DNA of 64,000 bases, taken from positions 1 to 64,000 of the forward strand of contig DUSI01000026.1 of NCBI GenBank assembly GCA_012842685.1, read 5' to 3'. The notes beneath the pieces are model-generated. The model saw only the letters and a list, made by a program, of their open reading frames with translations, was not told where the DNA came from and searched no databases. The translations under genes and the position numbers were made by a program. The DNA comes from Candidatus Fermentithermobacillaceae bacterium (GTDB lineage: Bacteria; Bacillota; Sulfobacillia; Fermentithermobacillales; Fermentithermobacillaceae). This document shows, piece by piece, positions 18,470 to 28,084 of the stretch (the stretch's first letter is position 1; every line of letters begins with the position of its first letter).

Positions 18470-19834
18470 TCACAACCTGTCCATGAACTCCATAGCCATC
18501 TTTATGCCCTTCCGGTAGTCCTCAAGCCTTATGTTCTCGTTGGGCCCGTGGTTTCCGGAGGCCCAGTAGCCGACGCCGAAGGCGACCATGGGCAGGTTCA
18601 GGTATTCCTTGAAGGGATGCATGGGTCCGGAGCCGCCCTGGGTCGGGGCGATGGACGCGGGCTTTCCGTACACGGCAAAGGCCGCCTCCTCGGCGGCTTT
18701 CACCACTGGATGGTCCGCCGACGTCTTCACGGGATAGTCCATGGTTATGACGCGGGTCTTTATATCGTCGAAGCCTTTTTCGTCCAGGTGCTTGCGGAGC
18801 TTCCGGTATATGTCCTCCGGATCCTGGTTGGGAACGAGGCGGAAGTCCATCTTGACGAGGGCCTTCGCCGGGAGCACGGTCTTCTGGCCTTCTCCAAGGT
18901 ATCCGCTCCTGAACCCGCAGATGTTGGCGGTCGGGCTGAAGAGAGACCTAACCCGCAGATCCAGAGGGGAAAGGTCCGCCAGAGGAGAGTGGATGCCGTA
19001 CTGGCGTCTCTGGGATGGGTCCTGAGCCCCTTCTTTTTCCCCCATGGAGGCCTTGATGAGCTCCATCTCCCGTTCGGTAGGGGGCAGGACTGCATCGTAG
19101 AAGCCGGGGATGAGGATCTCCTCTTTATCGTTCTTAATGGTGGAAAGGGCCCATACGAGCCTCCATGCCGGGTTGGGTACGGTGGTTGCGCTGCCCGAGT
19201 GCATATCCCTGGGAGCGCCCTGAGCCTCGAGCTCTACGTAGAGTATGCCTTTTACTCCAAGGTACATCCCCGGGCGCCCGTCGGGTGACATGTAGCCGGA
19301 TTCCCAGACGCCGAAATCTGCCTTCAAGAGGTCTTTGTTATCCCGGATGAACTCGGAAAGGTGAGGGCTCCCTATCTCCTCTTCGCCTTCTATCAGGAAC
19401 TTCACGTTTACCGGGAGCTCACCCCTCACTTTGAGCAGGGTGCCCACGGCCTGGATCCTGGCGCAGGCGTTACCTTTGTTGTCGGAGACGCCACGCCCGA
19501 ACATCTTGCCGTCCCGGATATCCCCGGCAAAGGGGTCGGACTCCCATTCATCGAGGGGATCCGGGGGCTGGACGTCGTAGTGGTCGTAGAACAACACGGT
19601 CTTCGTGGGGTCTTTGCCTTTCACTTCGCCGTAGACGACGGGGTACCCGCCGGTCGGGATGATGCGCGCCTCTATGCCGTGCTTCTCCATGAGCTCCTTG
19701 AAGTAGCGGGCGCACTCGTCCATACCGACGTTTTGAGCCGCTATGCTTGGCCTTCTCACCGCTTCCCGGAGCTCAGACACGAATTCCTCGAAGTGGTCGT
19801 CCACATACTGCCACTCGGGTTTCTGCCCTGTCAT
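18470..19834 (-). CDS. M20 family dipeptidase
   Basis: VLFYDHYDVQPPDPLDEWESDPF, GRGVSDNKGN, EGEEEIGSPH. Confidence 0.92.
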   Translation of the reverse strand: MTGQKPEWQYVDDHFEEFVSELREAVRRPSIAAQNVGMDECARYFKELMEKHGIEARIIPTGGYPVVYGEVKGKDPTKTVLFYDHYDVQPPDPLDEWESDPFAGDIRDGKMFGRGVSDNKGNACARIQAVGTLLKVRGELPVNVKFLIEGEEEIGSPHLSEFIRDNKDLLKADFGVWESGYMSPDGRPGMYLGVKGILYVELEAQGAPRDMHSGSATTVPNPAWRLVWALSTIKNDKEEILIPGFYDAVLPPTEREMELIKASMGEKEGAQDPSQRRQYGIHSPLADLSPLDLRVRSLFSPTANICGFRSGYLGEGQKTVLPAKALVKMDFRLVPNQDPEDIYRKLRKHLDEKGFDDIKTRVITMDYPVKTSADHPVVKAAEEAAFAVYGKPASIAPTQGGSGPMHPFKEYLNLPMVAFGVGYWASGNHGPNENIRLEDYRKGIKMAMEFMDRL

Positions 19835-20051
19835 CTCTCGAGGATGCCTCCTTCGCTCTTGGAATCGCCCAGGCCGCGTCATCCGCTATCATGCCTGGCC
19901 GAAAAGGTAGTCCTCTTAGTCTTCTACACGCGGTCGTCTTCAGTCCTCCTCGCGGCTGCATGATGCATGGTACATTGGTGAGAGAGTTTCAAGTCGCGGA
20001 AATGAAAACGCCTTTTGATGGAGAAGGATCGAAACTGAAGGAGTGAGAGAC

Positions 20052-20873
20052 ATGGCCCTTGAGGCCGCAACGCTTCTTACCTGGACCGGGACGGCCGTGA
20101 GGATAGCGCTAGTGGTCTTCGTGACAGGCATCCTGGTCAAGATAGGAGACTCCCTGGTAGAGCGGGTTTTCGCCCGTGGGCCAAGGATGGGAGGGCCTCA
20201 TTTCGATGAATCGAGAGGGAGGACCCTCGCCAGTCTCCTGAAAAGCGCGCTCCGTTACGTGGCCACCACCGTCGCTGCCCTCACCGTGCTGCAGCTTCTG
20301 GGGATAGACATAAGGGCCCTTCTGGGCGGGGTCGCCATAGTAGGCCTCGCCGTCGGTTTCGGGGCCCAGAGCCTCGTGAAAGACGTTATAACCGGCTTTT
20401 TCATCATCTACGAAAGGCAGTACGACGTAGGCGACTACATAACCGCCGCCGGGCTTTCGGGAGTGGTCCTCGAGGTGGGCCTCAGGACCACAAAACTCAG
20501 GGACTGGTCCGGCGATATCCATACCATCCCCAACGGCCTCATAGACAAGACGACCAACTCGAGCGCGTGGGCATCCAGAGCCCTCGTGAAGATCCCTATC
20601 GCCCACGACGAGGATGTCCGCCGCGCTATGGCGATAATACAGGAAGTGTGCGACGAGATCCGCAAGGAGAACCCCAATATCATCGATGGGCCCAGGCCTT
20701 TGGGCATAGGCGACATGGATACCTACGGGGTGACCATCACAGTCTGGGCCCGCACAAAACCGCTTGAGCAGTTCGCCCTTGAGAGGGAACTCAGGCTGAG
20801 GATCAAAGAGGCCCTGGACAGGGAAGGCGTAAAGAGACCTTACCTGCCCATCAGGATGAAGAACGACCCATGA
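20052..20873 (+). CDS. small-conductance mechanosensitive channel, MscS family
   Basis: LLGGVAIVGLAVGFGAQSLVKDVITGFFI, IHTIPNGLI. Confidence 0.93.
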   Translation: MALEAATLLTWTGTAVRIALVVFVTGILVKIGDSLVERVFARGPRMGGPHFDESRGRTLASLLKSALRYVATTVAALTVLQLLGIDIRALLGGVAIVGLAVGFGAQSLVKDVITGFFIIYERQYDVGDYITAAGLSGVVLEVGLRTTKLRDWSGDIHTIPNGLIDKTTNSSAWASRALVKIPIAHDEDVRRAMAIIQEVCDEIRKENPNIIDGPRPLGIGDMDTYGVTITVWARTKPLEQFALERELRLRIKEALDREGVKRPYLPIRMKNDP

Positions 20874-21886
20874 AAGAAGAGCGAATGGTGACAGAAGAGG
20901 CTTTGCGCATAAGGCTCAGCTGTTTGCGGGAGGGTTTGGTCGTCCGCCGCCTTAACCGCTTTGTCGCCGTCGTAATGCTGGACGGCCGGGAAGTTCTCTG
21001 CCACGTGGCCGATTCCGGGCGGCTAAAGGAACTCATATTCCCCGGAAACAGAGTCATGGTACGTCCCGTGGCGGGCCGAATCGTGTGCGGCGGCGGAGGA
21101 GACGAGCGGGAGAAAGTTCGTGGCGGGCAAGAGGCCCGATCCCGCCCGGCCCGGAAGACATCGTTTGACCTGGTGCTGGCCGCCGCGCCTGCGTCATCTG
21201 CCTGCAAAGAGGACGGGGAGGAGGTCAAAGAAGAAGACCGCTCCGCCGGTCCCGAAGAATGCCCCACAACCTGGGTTTCCGTGGATACCCGCTACCCGAC
21301 CCGGCTCTTTGGCCAGGCCCTCAGGGCGCGGGCGGTGCCGGAGCTTTCTGAGTATGAGTTCGTTCGTGCCGAGTACTCGTTGGATGTTCACGGACGAGAC
21401 GATGATGAAACCGGCGCGTCAGGACGCAAAGAGTTCGAAAAAGGGTCTGGCCGGAGCGAGTCTTCTGCTCATCTCGACGTCTCCGATTTGCATCTCGGTA
21501 AAAAGGCCGGAAAGCGGAAAGAACCCAAGAGCCGCTTCGATTTTTACCTGGAGGGGCCCGGGATTCCACCGGCTCTGGTCGAGGTCAAGTCGGTGACCTT
21601 ATGCGTGGGAGGGAGGGGCCTTTTTCCGGACGCACCTACGGTTAGGGGAGCCAGACACGTCAGAGAGCTCGCCCGGGCTGTTTCCGCCGGCTATCGGGCA
21701 TATGCAGTGTTCATAGCCCAGCGCGAAGACATTTCAGCAGTGGCGCCCAATTGGGATACCGATCCCGGGTTCTCCGGGGCCCTTGCGGATGCAGCACGCG
21801 CCGGAGTGCGGCTTCTGGCATACCGCTGCAAGGTGACTCCAGAAGAAATAGTCCTCGAGCCCAGGTTGCTCCCCGTGATGCTCTAG
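20870..21886 (+). CDS. sfsA: SfsA DNA/RNA nuclease family protein with two long low-complexity insertions
   Basis: CHVADSGRLKELIFPG, RFDFYLEG...ALVEVKSVTL, FPDAPTVRGARHVRELA; overlaps mscS by 4 nt. Confidence 0.88.
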   Translation: MKEERMVTEEALRIRLSCLREGLVVRRLNRFVAVVMLDGREVLCHVADSGRLKELIFPGNRVMVRPVAGRIVCGGGGDEREKVRGGQEARSRPARKTSFDLVLAAAPASSACKEDGEEVKEEDRSAGPEECPTTWVSVDTRYPTRLFGQALRARAVPELSEYEFVRAEYSLDVHGRDDDETGASGRKEFEKGSGRSESSAHLDVSDLHLGKKAGKRKEPKSRFDFYLEGPGIPPALVEVKSVTLCVGGRGLFPDAPTVRGARHVRELARAVSAGYRAYAVFIAQREDISAVAPNWDTDPGFSGALADAARAGVRLLAYRCKVTPEEIVLEPRLLPVML

Positions 21887-22099
21887 ATCGCCCTGCCGCT
21901 TATCGGTGGCTTTTCGCCAGGCTAGCACCCCTACCACGGTGGCAACCAGGGCGACCGCAAGACTTATCGCCCCCACACCTCTGTGTTGCAGGGGAGATCC
22001 GGCGAAGGCTTTGTCCGCCGAAACTCCGAGCGTAAGGTATGGCACGAGAGCCGCGATCAACAAGAGACGGCTCGCGTAAGAGCCAAAGCGGCGCGTCAT
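21734..22099 (-). CDS. putative small membrane protein; 3' part overlaps sfsA antisense
   Basis: Two hydrophobic segments in the N-terminal half; C-terminal part may be spurious. Confidence 0.3.
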   Translation of the reverse strand: MTRRFGSYASRLLLIAALVPYLTLGVSADKAFAGSPLQHRGVGAISLAVALVATVVGVLAWRKATDKRQGDLEHHGEQPGLEDYFFWSHLAAVCQKPHSGACCIRKGPGEPGIGIPIGRHC

Positions 22100-22385
22100 G
22101 GTTTCACCGCCCCCGTTTCCGTGCTATCGGGGCGCGACTTGCCCCTTATCGTGTTGCCCGCCATGTTCGTTGCGACCGTGAACGCCGCGATATTGGCCGC
22201 CACGGCAAAGGGTACGTAGAACCAGGTTGCTCCGGGAGTATGGACAGACCTGGCCGAGCTTTACGCCAGACTCATACGTCGGGTGATATACGAGCCCTAA
22301 CGAAGTCCAAGACTTTCTTGGGTTTCCCGAGAGTGTAGCCCACGCTGCCTCCTTGAGACTCCCGCGCTTCCGTCCCCGTAAGTGT

Positions 22386-22441
22386 GACTCGCCCTTCCCC
22401 GACCAGTATATACCCTAATATATACCAAGGAAGGGCGAGTC
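22386..22441. repeat. nested inverted repeat (outer 13 bp, inner 7 bp), terminator-like
   Basis: GACTCGCCCTTCC...GGAAGGGCGAGTC enclosing GTATATA-CCCTAA-TATATAC. Confidence 0.85.
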
Positions 22442-22460
22442 AGGTAACACTGGGTGTTTC

Positions 22461-23105
22461 TCAGTAACCCAGCTTTTCGCCCACGACCACAACCACGAAC
22501 TTCTCCTTGCCGCCGGGCTTGGATTCGAGGATCGTGGTTATGGCATAGGCCTTTGCCTTCTCGATATCGGTCGCTTTTTCGTCAAACTCGCGGCCGAGGC
22601 GTTTGTAGTTTATGGGCGCCGCGTACTCGCGGACGCGCCTCAGTCCTTCTTCCACATCGGCGACTATCTTGTTATACCCGCACACCACGATGCTGACCTT
22701 AGGTCCGAAAATCATCGACGCGACCCGGTTCCCGGTCCCGTCGATGTTGATGAGCGTACCCTTCATGGTGACCGCGTTCGTGCTCGAGAGGAATACGTCC
22801 GCCGTGATCTGCCTGTCGCGGGCTAGCGCCCTTTCCTCGCTGCTTACGGACTGGTCCCAGTGGTCGTATACCACATTCCCGCGGGCTTTGAGAGCCTCAT
22901 GGAGGCCAAGCTCGCGGACGGTGACAGAGCCGCCGATGCCGACTGATGCCCCTTGGGGGATATGTTCGAGCACCGCCTTCACGGCTTCTTCCCTGGTAGG
23001 TACGTAAACGGCAGTAAACCCCACTTTGTTGAGCGCCTCTACGCACGCTTTGGCCCTCTTCGTGTGGAACCACGTTTCGGGGTCGAGGGGTTTGGTTTCC
23101 GCCAT
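22461..23105 (-). CDS. LUD domain protein (LutC/YkgG-like)
   Basis: GASVGIGGSVTVRELGLHEAL, DVFLSSTNAVTMKGTLINIDGTGNRVASMIFGP. Confidence 0.92.
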   Translation of the reverse strand: MAETKPLDPETWFHTKRAKACVEALNKVGFTAVYVPTREEAVKAVLEHIPQGASVGIGGSVTVRELGLHEALKARGNVVYDHWDQSVSSEERALARDRQITADVFLSSTNAVTMKGTLINIDGTGNRVASMIFGPKVSIVVCGYNKIVADVEEGLRRVREYAAPINYKRLGREFDEKATDIEKAKAYAITTILESKPGGKEKFVVVVVGEKLGY

Positions 23106-23156
23106 AATCCATGCCTCCTTCCAGCCTGTCTTTTTTCTAACACTGACTTTGTTCAA

Positions 23157-23208
23157 CTGGCCGGGTTCTTTGACCGGGCAATCCGTTTGCCCGGCATAAC
23201 CCGGCCAG
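23157..23208. repeat. nested inverted repeat (outer 11 bp, inner 8 bp)
   Basis: CTGGCCGGGTT...AACCCGGCCAG enclosing CCGGGCAA-TCCGT-TTGCCCGG. Confidence 0.85.
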
Positions 23209-23252
23209 CTTCAGACACTGAGCCTATAGGCGGCTCCAGGTTGTTTGCCCGG

Positions 23253-24107
23253 CTATCTCAGATCCAGGTATTCGGCGATGTTCGCCTTTTCCACTTTTAC
23301 CGGCCTTATCTTCTGGTTGAGGGCTGTCATGAGAGTGGTAACCCCCGGACCGTGGCCCGATACGAAGGAGTTGGAGTGGACCACGATGCCGATGATAACC
23401 GCACCCCTCCGGTAGCTGCGCCCGTAGAAGGACGACGAATCGGCGATGGCCACTATATCTCCGAGCCTTATCTTGTCCAGGCCGAGTTCCTGGAGCCTTT
23501 CCCATTCCATCGACGTGATGTCGTAGTCGCCCCGCTCGGCGGAGTTTGCTCCCAGGCCGCTGCCCATGAACTCGGGAGGGACGATGTGGGCGACGGGTAC
23601 TTCAAGCACGCCGTCCTTTTCAACGATGCCCAGCTTGTGGAGCAGCTTCGGGTCCGTGTTCATGACTTTCACGTCGGGGTAGTCCAGGAGCTCGAGTCCC
23701 TGGCCAAAGGCCTTGATCTGGATTTTGTCCCCGACTTGAAGCTTCTCAAGGGTCTCCTGGTCGAAGTGGATGAGGACGTGCTCGATCCCGCCGTGTTTGC
23801 CGGTTACGGTCCCCGTAGCGCCTTTCGCGTCTCCCGACACGACGTACGCGGTATTGCCCACGCAGGCGAGGGTATTGTACCCCGAATTCCCGCGCTCATC
23901 GGGGTTCTTGGTGCTTACGCCGGGCTCTACGTGGTCTCCGGCCCAGCCGAATGCCGGGTCTCCGACCTTCACGTTGTATGTGATGCCGCCCGTCCCGGGG
24001 GTGACCCTGACCTTCCCGTCGTAGCAAATGCGAGGCTGGCACGCGGGGGACGTTATCTGTCCCTGGACTGAAATCATGACCAGCCTATCTTCGTTGGTCC
24101 TTAACAC
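23253..24107 (-). CDS. DUF4438 domain-containing protein
   Basis: VTPGTGGITYNVKVGDPAFGWAGDHVEPGVS, SYRRGAVIIGIVVHSNSFVSGHGPGVTTLM. Confidence 0.75.
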   Translation of the reverse strand: MLRTNEDRLVMISVQGQITSPACQPRICYDGKVRVTPGTGGITYNVKVGDPAFGWAGDHVEPGVSTKNPDERGNSGYNTLACVGNTAYVVSGDAKGATGTVTGKHGGIEHVLIHFDQETLEKLQVGDKIQIKAFGQGLELLDYPDVKVMNTDPKLLHKLGIVEKDGVLEVPVAHIVPPEFMGSGLGANSAERGDYDITSMEWERLQELGLDKIRLGDIVAIADSSSFYGRSYRRGAVIIGIVVHSNSFVSGHGPGVTTLMTALNQKIRPVKVEKANIAEYLDLR

Positions 24108-24161
24108 AGCCGGTAACCTCCTTAAGCCTGGTCTTTGCGGTCCTCGTGGGTGAAACCTTGG

Positions 24162-24190
24162 AGGGGCCCGCGCCCCGTGGCCGGGCCCCT
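24162..24190. terminator. GC-rich hairpin 3' of S9 peptidase gene
   Basis: AGGGGCCCG/CGGGCCCCT 9-bp stem, weak T tract. Confidence 0.5.
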
Positions 24191-24195
24191 TTCCG

Positions 24196-26256
24196 TCAGC
24201 CGAGAGCCGGCTCGTAGTCCTCGGGGTTCTTGGAGATGTACTTGTCGAACCACCTCAGGATGTGGTTCAGCCTGTGTACCCTAAGTACCGGCTTGCCGCT
24301 CCTCGAAAGCTCGTGGTTCGCTCCGGGGAACCGTACCATCTCCACTTCTTTCTTTAGTTTCTTCAGTGCTACGTAGAACTGCTCGCCCTGTTCGATCGGG
24401 CACCTCATATCCTGCTCCGAGTGGATTATGAGGAGAGGGGTCTTCACGTTTTCCACATAGGCGATGGGCGAGAACTTCCACGCCTTCTCGAAATCCTTGA
24501 AGACGTCGATGAGGAGCTCGCGGTCGATGAAGGTATAGCCGATATCCGAGACTCCGTGGAACGACGTCCAGTTGGATATGCTGCGCTGGGTGACGGCTGC
24601 AACGAACCTGTCGGTGTGTCCGACGATCCAGTTGGTCATGAAGCCGCCGTAGCTCCCGCCGGTCACGCCGATCCTCTTCTCGTCGATCCACCCGGCGTGC
24701 CTTATGGCCGCGTCGGTCCAGGTCATGATGTCGTCGTAGTCCATCTCGCCGTAATGGCCGTTTACCGCCTTCACGAATTCCTGACCGAAACCTTCGCTTC
24801 CCCGCGGGTTGGTGTAGATCACACCGTAACCGCGGTTTACAAGGAGCTGGAACTCGAAGAAGAAGCCGTACCCGTACATGGAGTGAGGACCGCCGTGGAT
24901 CTGCAGTATGACCGGGTATTTTACGCCTTCTTTGAAGCCCACCGGTTTCATTATCCAGCCGTACTCCTGAAGCCCGTCGCTGGCCTTGAACGGGACGAGC
25001 TCAGGCTCCACTATATAGACCTCGTCGAGGAGCTTCTTGTTGAAGCCGGTGAGGACCGTCTCTTCCTTGGTCTCGAGGTTCACGGCGTAGATATCGCACG
25101 GGGAAGTCGGAGTGCTTACGACCATCGCAAGCGTCTTACCCGCGTCGTCCATGGTGAACCCGAAGATCTCCCGGTCGCCTCCGATGACCAGTTCGGGCAT
25201 GCCGCCATCCACGGATAGGGAGTAGAGGGACGTGCGTCCATGGGTCGAAGATAGGAAGAATACCTTCTTGCCGCAGGGGCTTATGGTCGGCCCGTTCTCT
25301 CCGCCGCCCATCTTGCTGTCGCCGGCGCAGTGATCTCCCAGGGACTGGTCAAAGTCGGGGTCGAGGCAGACCGGTTCGCCTCCCTCGACGGGCACCTTCC
25401 ACAGCCTCGAGAAGGTTGGCCCACCGTGCTCCATCTTGTGGCCTCCGTAGATGATGAACTTGCCGTCGTGGGTCCACCTGGGCTCGCCGCAGGGGCCTTC
25501 GCTCGTAGTGAGCTTGCGAGGCTCGCCGCCCTCGGCGCTCACGACCCATATGTCCGTAAACCAGGGCTGGTAGTCGGGATCGGGCATCCTGTTGGACGAG
25601 AAGGCTATATACTTGCCGCAGGGCGACCATGCCGGGCTGGAGCTATCCCATGGACCGGGGGTGAGGTGGACGGCCGGGCTATTGCCTTCCACGTCGATCA
25701 CGAAAATGTGGTTCCTGCGGGTCGCGTTTATGAGCCCCATCGCCGCGTCGGCCTTGACGCGGAGCCTCGTCACAAGCGTGGGCTCCTCTCTCCGCTTCTT
25801 CTCCATTTCCTCTCTTTGCTTGGCGTCGAGGGGCTTTTCGTAATCCTCGGGTTTGTCTTCAAGGTCAATAGACGCGGTAAACGCTATTTTCCTTCCGTCG
25901 GGAGACCACACGGGGTTTGACGCGCCGTAGCGCATCTTTGTGACCTGCATGGCCTCGCCGCCCGAGAGGGACATGACGTAGATCTGGCGGCCGTTTCCCC
26001 GGTCGGAAACAAAGGCCAGCTTCGTCCCGTCTGGCGACCACCTGGGGGTCGTGTCCGACTTGGGGCCGTATGTAAACTGCCTGGGTTCGCCGCCGCCCAC
26101 GGGCACTACCCAGATATTGGACCGGTATTCTTTCGTCTTTTCGTCTATGTGGGACCTGACGAAAGCTATCTTAGTGCCGTCGGGCGATATCTGCGGGTCT
26201 GAGACAAACACGAGCTTGTAGAGGTCCTCTGGCGTAAGCCTCCGTTTTTCTGCCAT
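24196..26256 (-). CDS. S9 family prolyl oligopeptidase/acylaminoacyl-peptidase
   Basis: WD40-like beta-propeller repeats, GVTGGSYGGFMTNWIVGH, ANHELSRSGKP. Confidence 0.95.
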   Translation of the reverse strand: MAEKRRLTPEDLYKLVFVSDPQISPDGTKIAFVRSHIDEKTKEYRSNIWVVPVGGGEPRQFTYGPKSDTTPRWSPDGTKLAFVSDRGNGRQIYVMSLSGGEAMQVTKMRYGASNPVWSPDGRKIAFTASIDLEDKPEDYEKPLDAKQREEMEKKRREEPTLVTRLRVKADAAMGLINATRRNHIFVIDVEGNSPAVHLTPGPWDSSSPAWSPCGKYIAFSSNRMPDPDYQPWFTDIWVVSAEGGEPRKLTTSEGPCGEPRWTHDGKFIIYGGHKMEHGGPTFSRLWKVPVEGGEPVCLDPDFDQSLGDHCAGDSKMGGGENGPTISPCGKKVFFLSSTHGRTSLYSLSVDGGMPELVIGGDREIFGFTMDDAGKTLAMVVSTPTSPCDIYAVNLETKEETVLTGFNKKLLDEVYIVEPELVPFKASDGLQEYGWIMKPVGFKEGVKYPVILQIHGGPHSMYGYGFFFEFQLLVNRGYGVIYTNPRGSEGFGQEFVKAVNGHYGEMDYDDIMTWTDAAIRHAGWIDEKRIGVTGGSYGGFMTNWIVGHTDRFVAAVTQRSISNWTSFHGVSDIGYTFIDRELLIDVFKDFEKAWKFSPIAYVENVKTPLLIIHSEQDMRCPIEQGEQFYVALKKLKKEVEMVRFPGANHELSRSGKPVLRVHRLNHILRWFDKYISKNPEDYEPALG

Positions 26257-26449
26257 CTACTGCAGCCTCCTTGTTTGGGACAAATGGAATGTCTTAGGAT
26301 TCTTCATCAGTCCCCCAAGAAGTACCTTCTGGACACGAAAGAAACTTGACGCGAAAGGAGTTCCCTCCGGGACCTGGCTCCTGCAGGGATGCAAGATGCA
26401 CCGGCGAAGCTGTTAGTGCGGCTATGAGGCCGCGAGAAGCCCAAATAAC

Positions 26450-27922
26450 GTGAACCAACAGACCACAAAGAGATCGGGGGTCGGCATCTTGACAGTTTCG
26501 GCGAAAGAAGGATTTGCCTGGATCGAAAAACACGCGGACGAGCTCACCAAACTGAGCGACAAGATCTGGGAGTGGGCCGAGCTCGGGCTCCACGAAGAGA
26601 AATCATCCAAAATCCAGATGGATTACCTTAGGGACCACGGCTTTGAGGTAACTTCCGGTGCGGGCGGGATGCCCACGGCTTTTGTCGCCACATGGGGTCA
26701 GGGCAAGCCCGTCATCGGGTTCCTCGGCGAGTACGATGCCCTGCCCGGGGTATCACAGAAAGTCTCGCCGGTGAGGGAAGAACTGGTGCCAGGAGGGCCC
26801 GGCCACGGCTGCGGCCACAACCTCCTGGGAGTCGGTGCCATGGCGGCGGCGATTGCCCTGAAGGAAGAGCTCTCCAAACGGGGTCTCCCTGGGACGGTCA
26901 AGTATTTCGGATGTCCCGCCGAGGAGAACTTCAGCGGCAAGGCTTTCATGGCGCGGGACGGCATCTTCGACGACCTGGATGCGTGCCTGACCTGGCATCC
27001 GGGCTCCATGAACATCGTCCGCGGCGGGAGCTCCCTGGCCGTTAACTCGATGAACATAACCTTCCACGGCGTCTCTTCCCATGCGGCGGGGGCGCCTCAC
27101 CTGGGGAGAAGTGCCCTTGACGCGGTCGAGCTCATGAACGTGGGCGTGAACTTCCTCCGCGAGCACATCATCGAGAAGGCCCGGATCCACTACGTGATCA
27201 CTAACGGAGGTCTCCAGCCCAACGTGGTACCGGCCAAGGCCACGGTCTGGTATTACGTCAGGGCCCCCAGACGTGAGCAGGTCGAGGAGATCTACGAGCG
27301 CGTGCTGAAATGCGCCAAAGGCGCGGCGATCATGACGGACACGACTTACGAGGTCGAGTTCCTGGAGGGCATATATGAGGTCTTGCCCAACACGGTGCTG
27401 GAAGAAGTGCTGGCTCAGGCCATGGAAGTGGCCGGCCCGCCCCAGTTCACCGAGGAAGACCTGAGGTTCGCGGAAGAGATCGCCAAGACATTCCCGCCGG
27501 GCCAGTCTGAATCCTACATGAAAGACGAGACCCTGCCCGACGAGATGAAGGAGAAACTGGCAGGGAAACTCCTGAACGACACGGTCCTCGGACGTCCTCC
27601 GATGCCGTCGGACCTCCGCGGATCGACAGACGTGGGTGACGTAAGCTGGTGCGTTCCGACCGCCCAGTTCAGCACGGCCTGCACCGCCTTAGGGACGCCG
27701 GGACACTCGTGGCAGTATACCGCCCAGTGCGGCATGCACATTGGGCACGCGGGGATGATCGCGGCGGCGAAGACACTGGTGCAGGCGGGGCTTGTTCTCA
27801 TGACAAGCCCTGGCATCCTCGAGAAGGCCAAGGAAGAGCACAGGAAGCGCCTGGGCGGGAGGCGCTACGTGAGCCCGCTTTCGCCAGACATGAAGCCGCC
27901 TTTCCACCACTTCGACAAGTAG
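26450..27922 (+). CDS. M20 family amidohydrolase, AbgB-like
   Basis: GFLGEYDALPG, GHGCGHNLLGVGAM, GCPAEENFSGKAFMARDG, STDVGDVSW. Confidence 0.92.
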   Translation: MNQQTTKRSGVGILTVSAKEGFAWIEKHADELTKLSDKIWEWAELGLHEEKSSKIQMDYLRDHGFEVTSGAGGMPTAFVATWGQGKPVIGFLGEYDALPGVSQKVSPVREELVPGGPGHGCGHNLLGVGAMAAAIALKEELSKRGLPGTVKYFGCPAEENFSGKAFMARDGIFDDLDACLTWHPGSMNIVRGGSSLAVNSMNITFHGVSSHAAGAPHLGRSALDAVELMNVGVNFLREHIIEKARIHYVITNGGLQPNVVPAKATVWYYVRAPRREQVEEIYERVLKCAKGAAIMTDTTYEVEFLEGIYEVLPNTVLEEVLAQAMEVAGPPQFTEEDLRFAEEIAKTFPPGQSESYMKDETLPDEMKEKLAGKLLNDTVLGRPPMPSDLRGSTDVGDVSWCVPTAQFSTACTALGTPGHSWQYTAQCGMHIGHAGMIAAAKTLVQAGLVLMTSPGILEKAKEEHRKRLGGRRYVSPLSPDMKPPFHHFDK

Positions 27923-27984
27923 ACACTTGGTGAAGTCTCGGGAGGCGGGCCCCAATAACCGGCTGCCTCCTAGAGCAAGACATG

Positions 27985-28011
27985 GGGCCGGCTCGGAGTT
28001 CGAGCCGGCCC
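27985..28011. terminator. bidirectional terminator hairpin
   Basis: GGGCCGGCTCG-GAGTT-CGAGCCGGCCC, 11-bp stem between convergent genes. Confidence 0.8.
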
Positions 28012-28084
28012 TTCGAGAGCAGTCTAACCGAAGCTGCCCTTTACGGGTTCCTTTACCGGTTCTCAGGTAGGCTCCCTGATGGGT

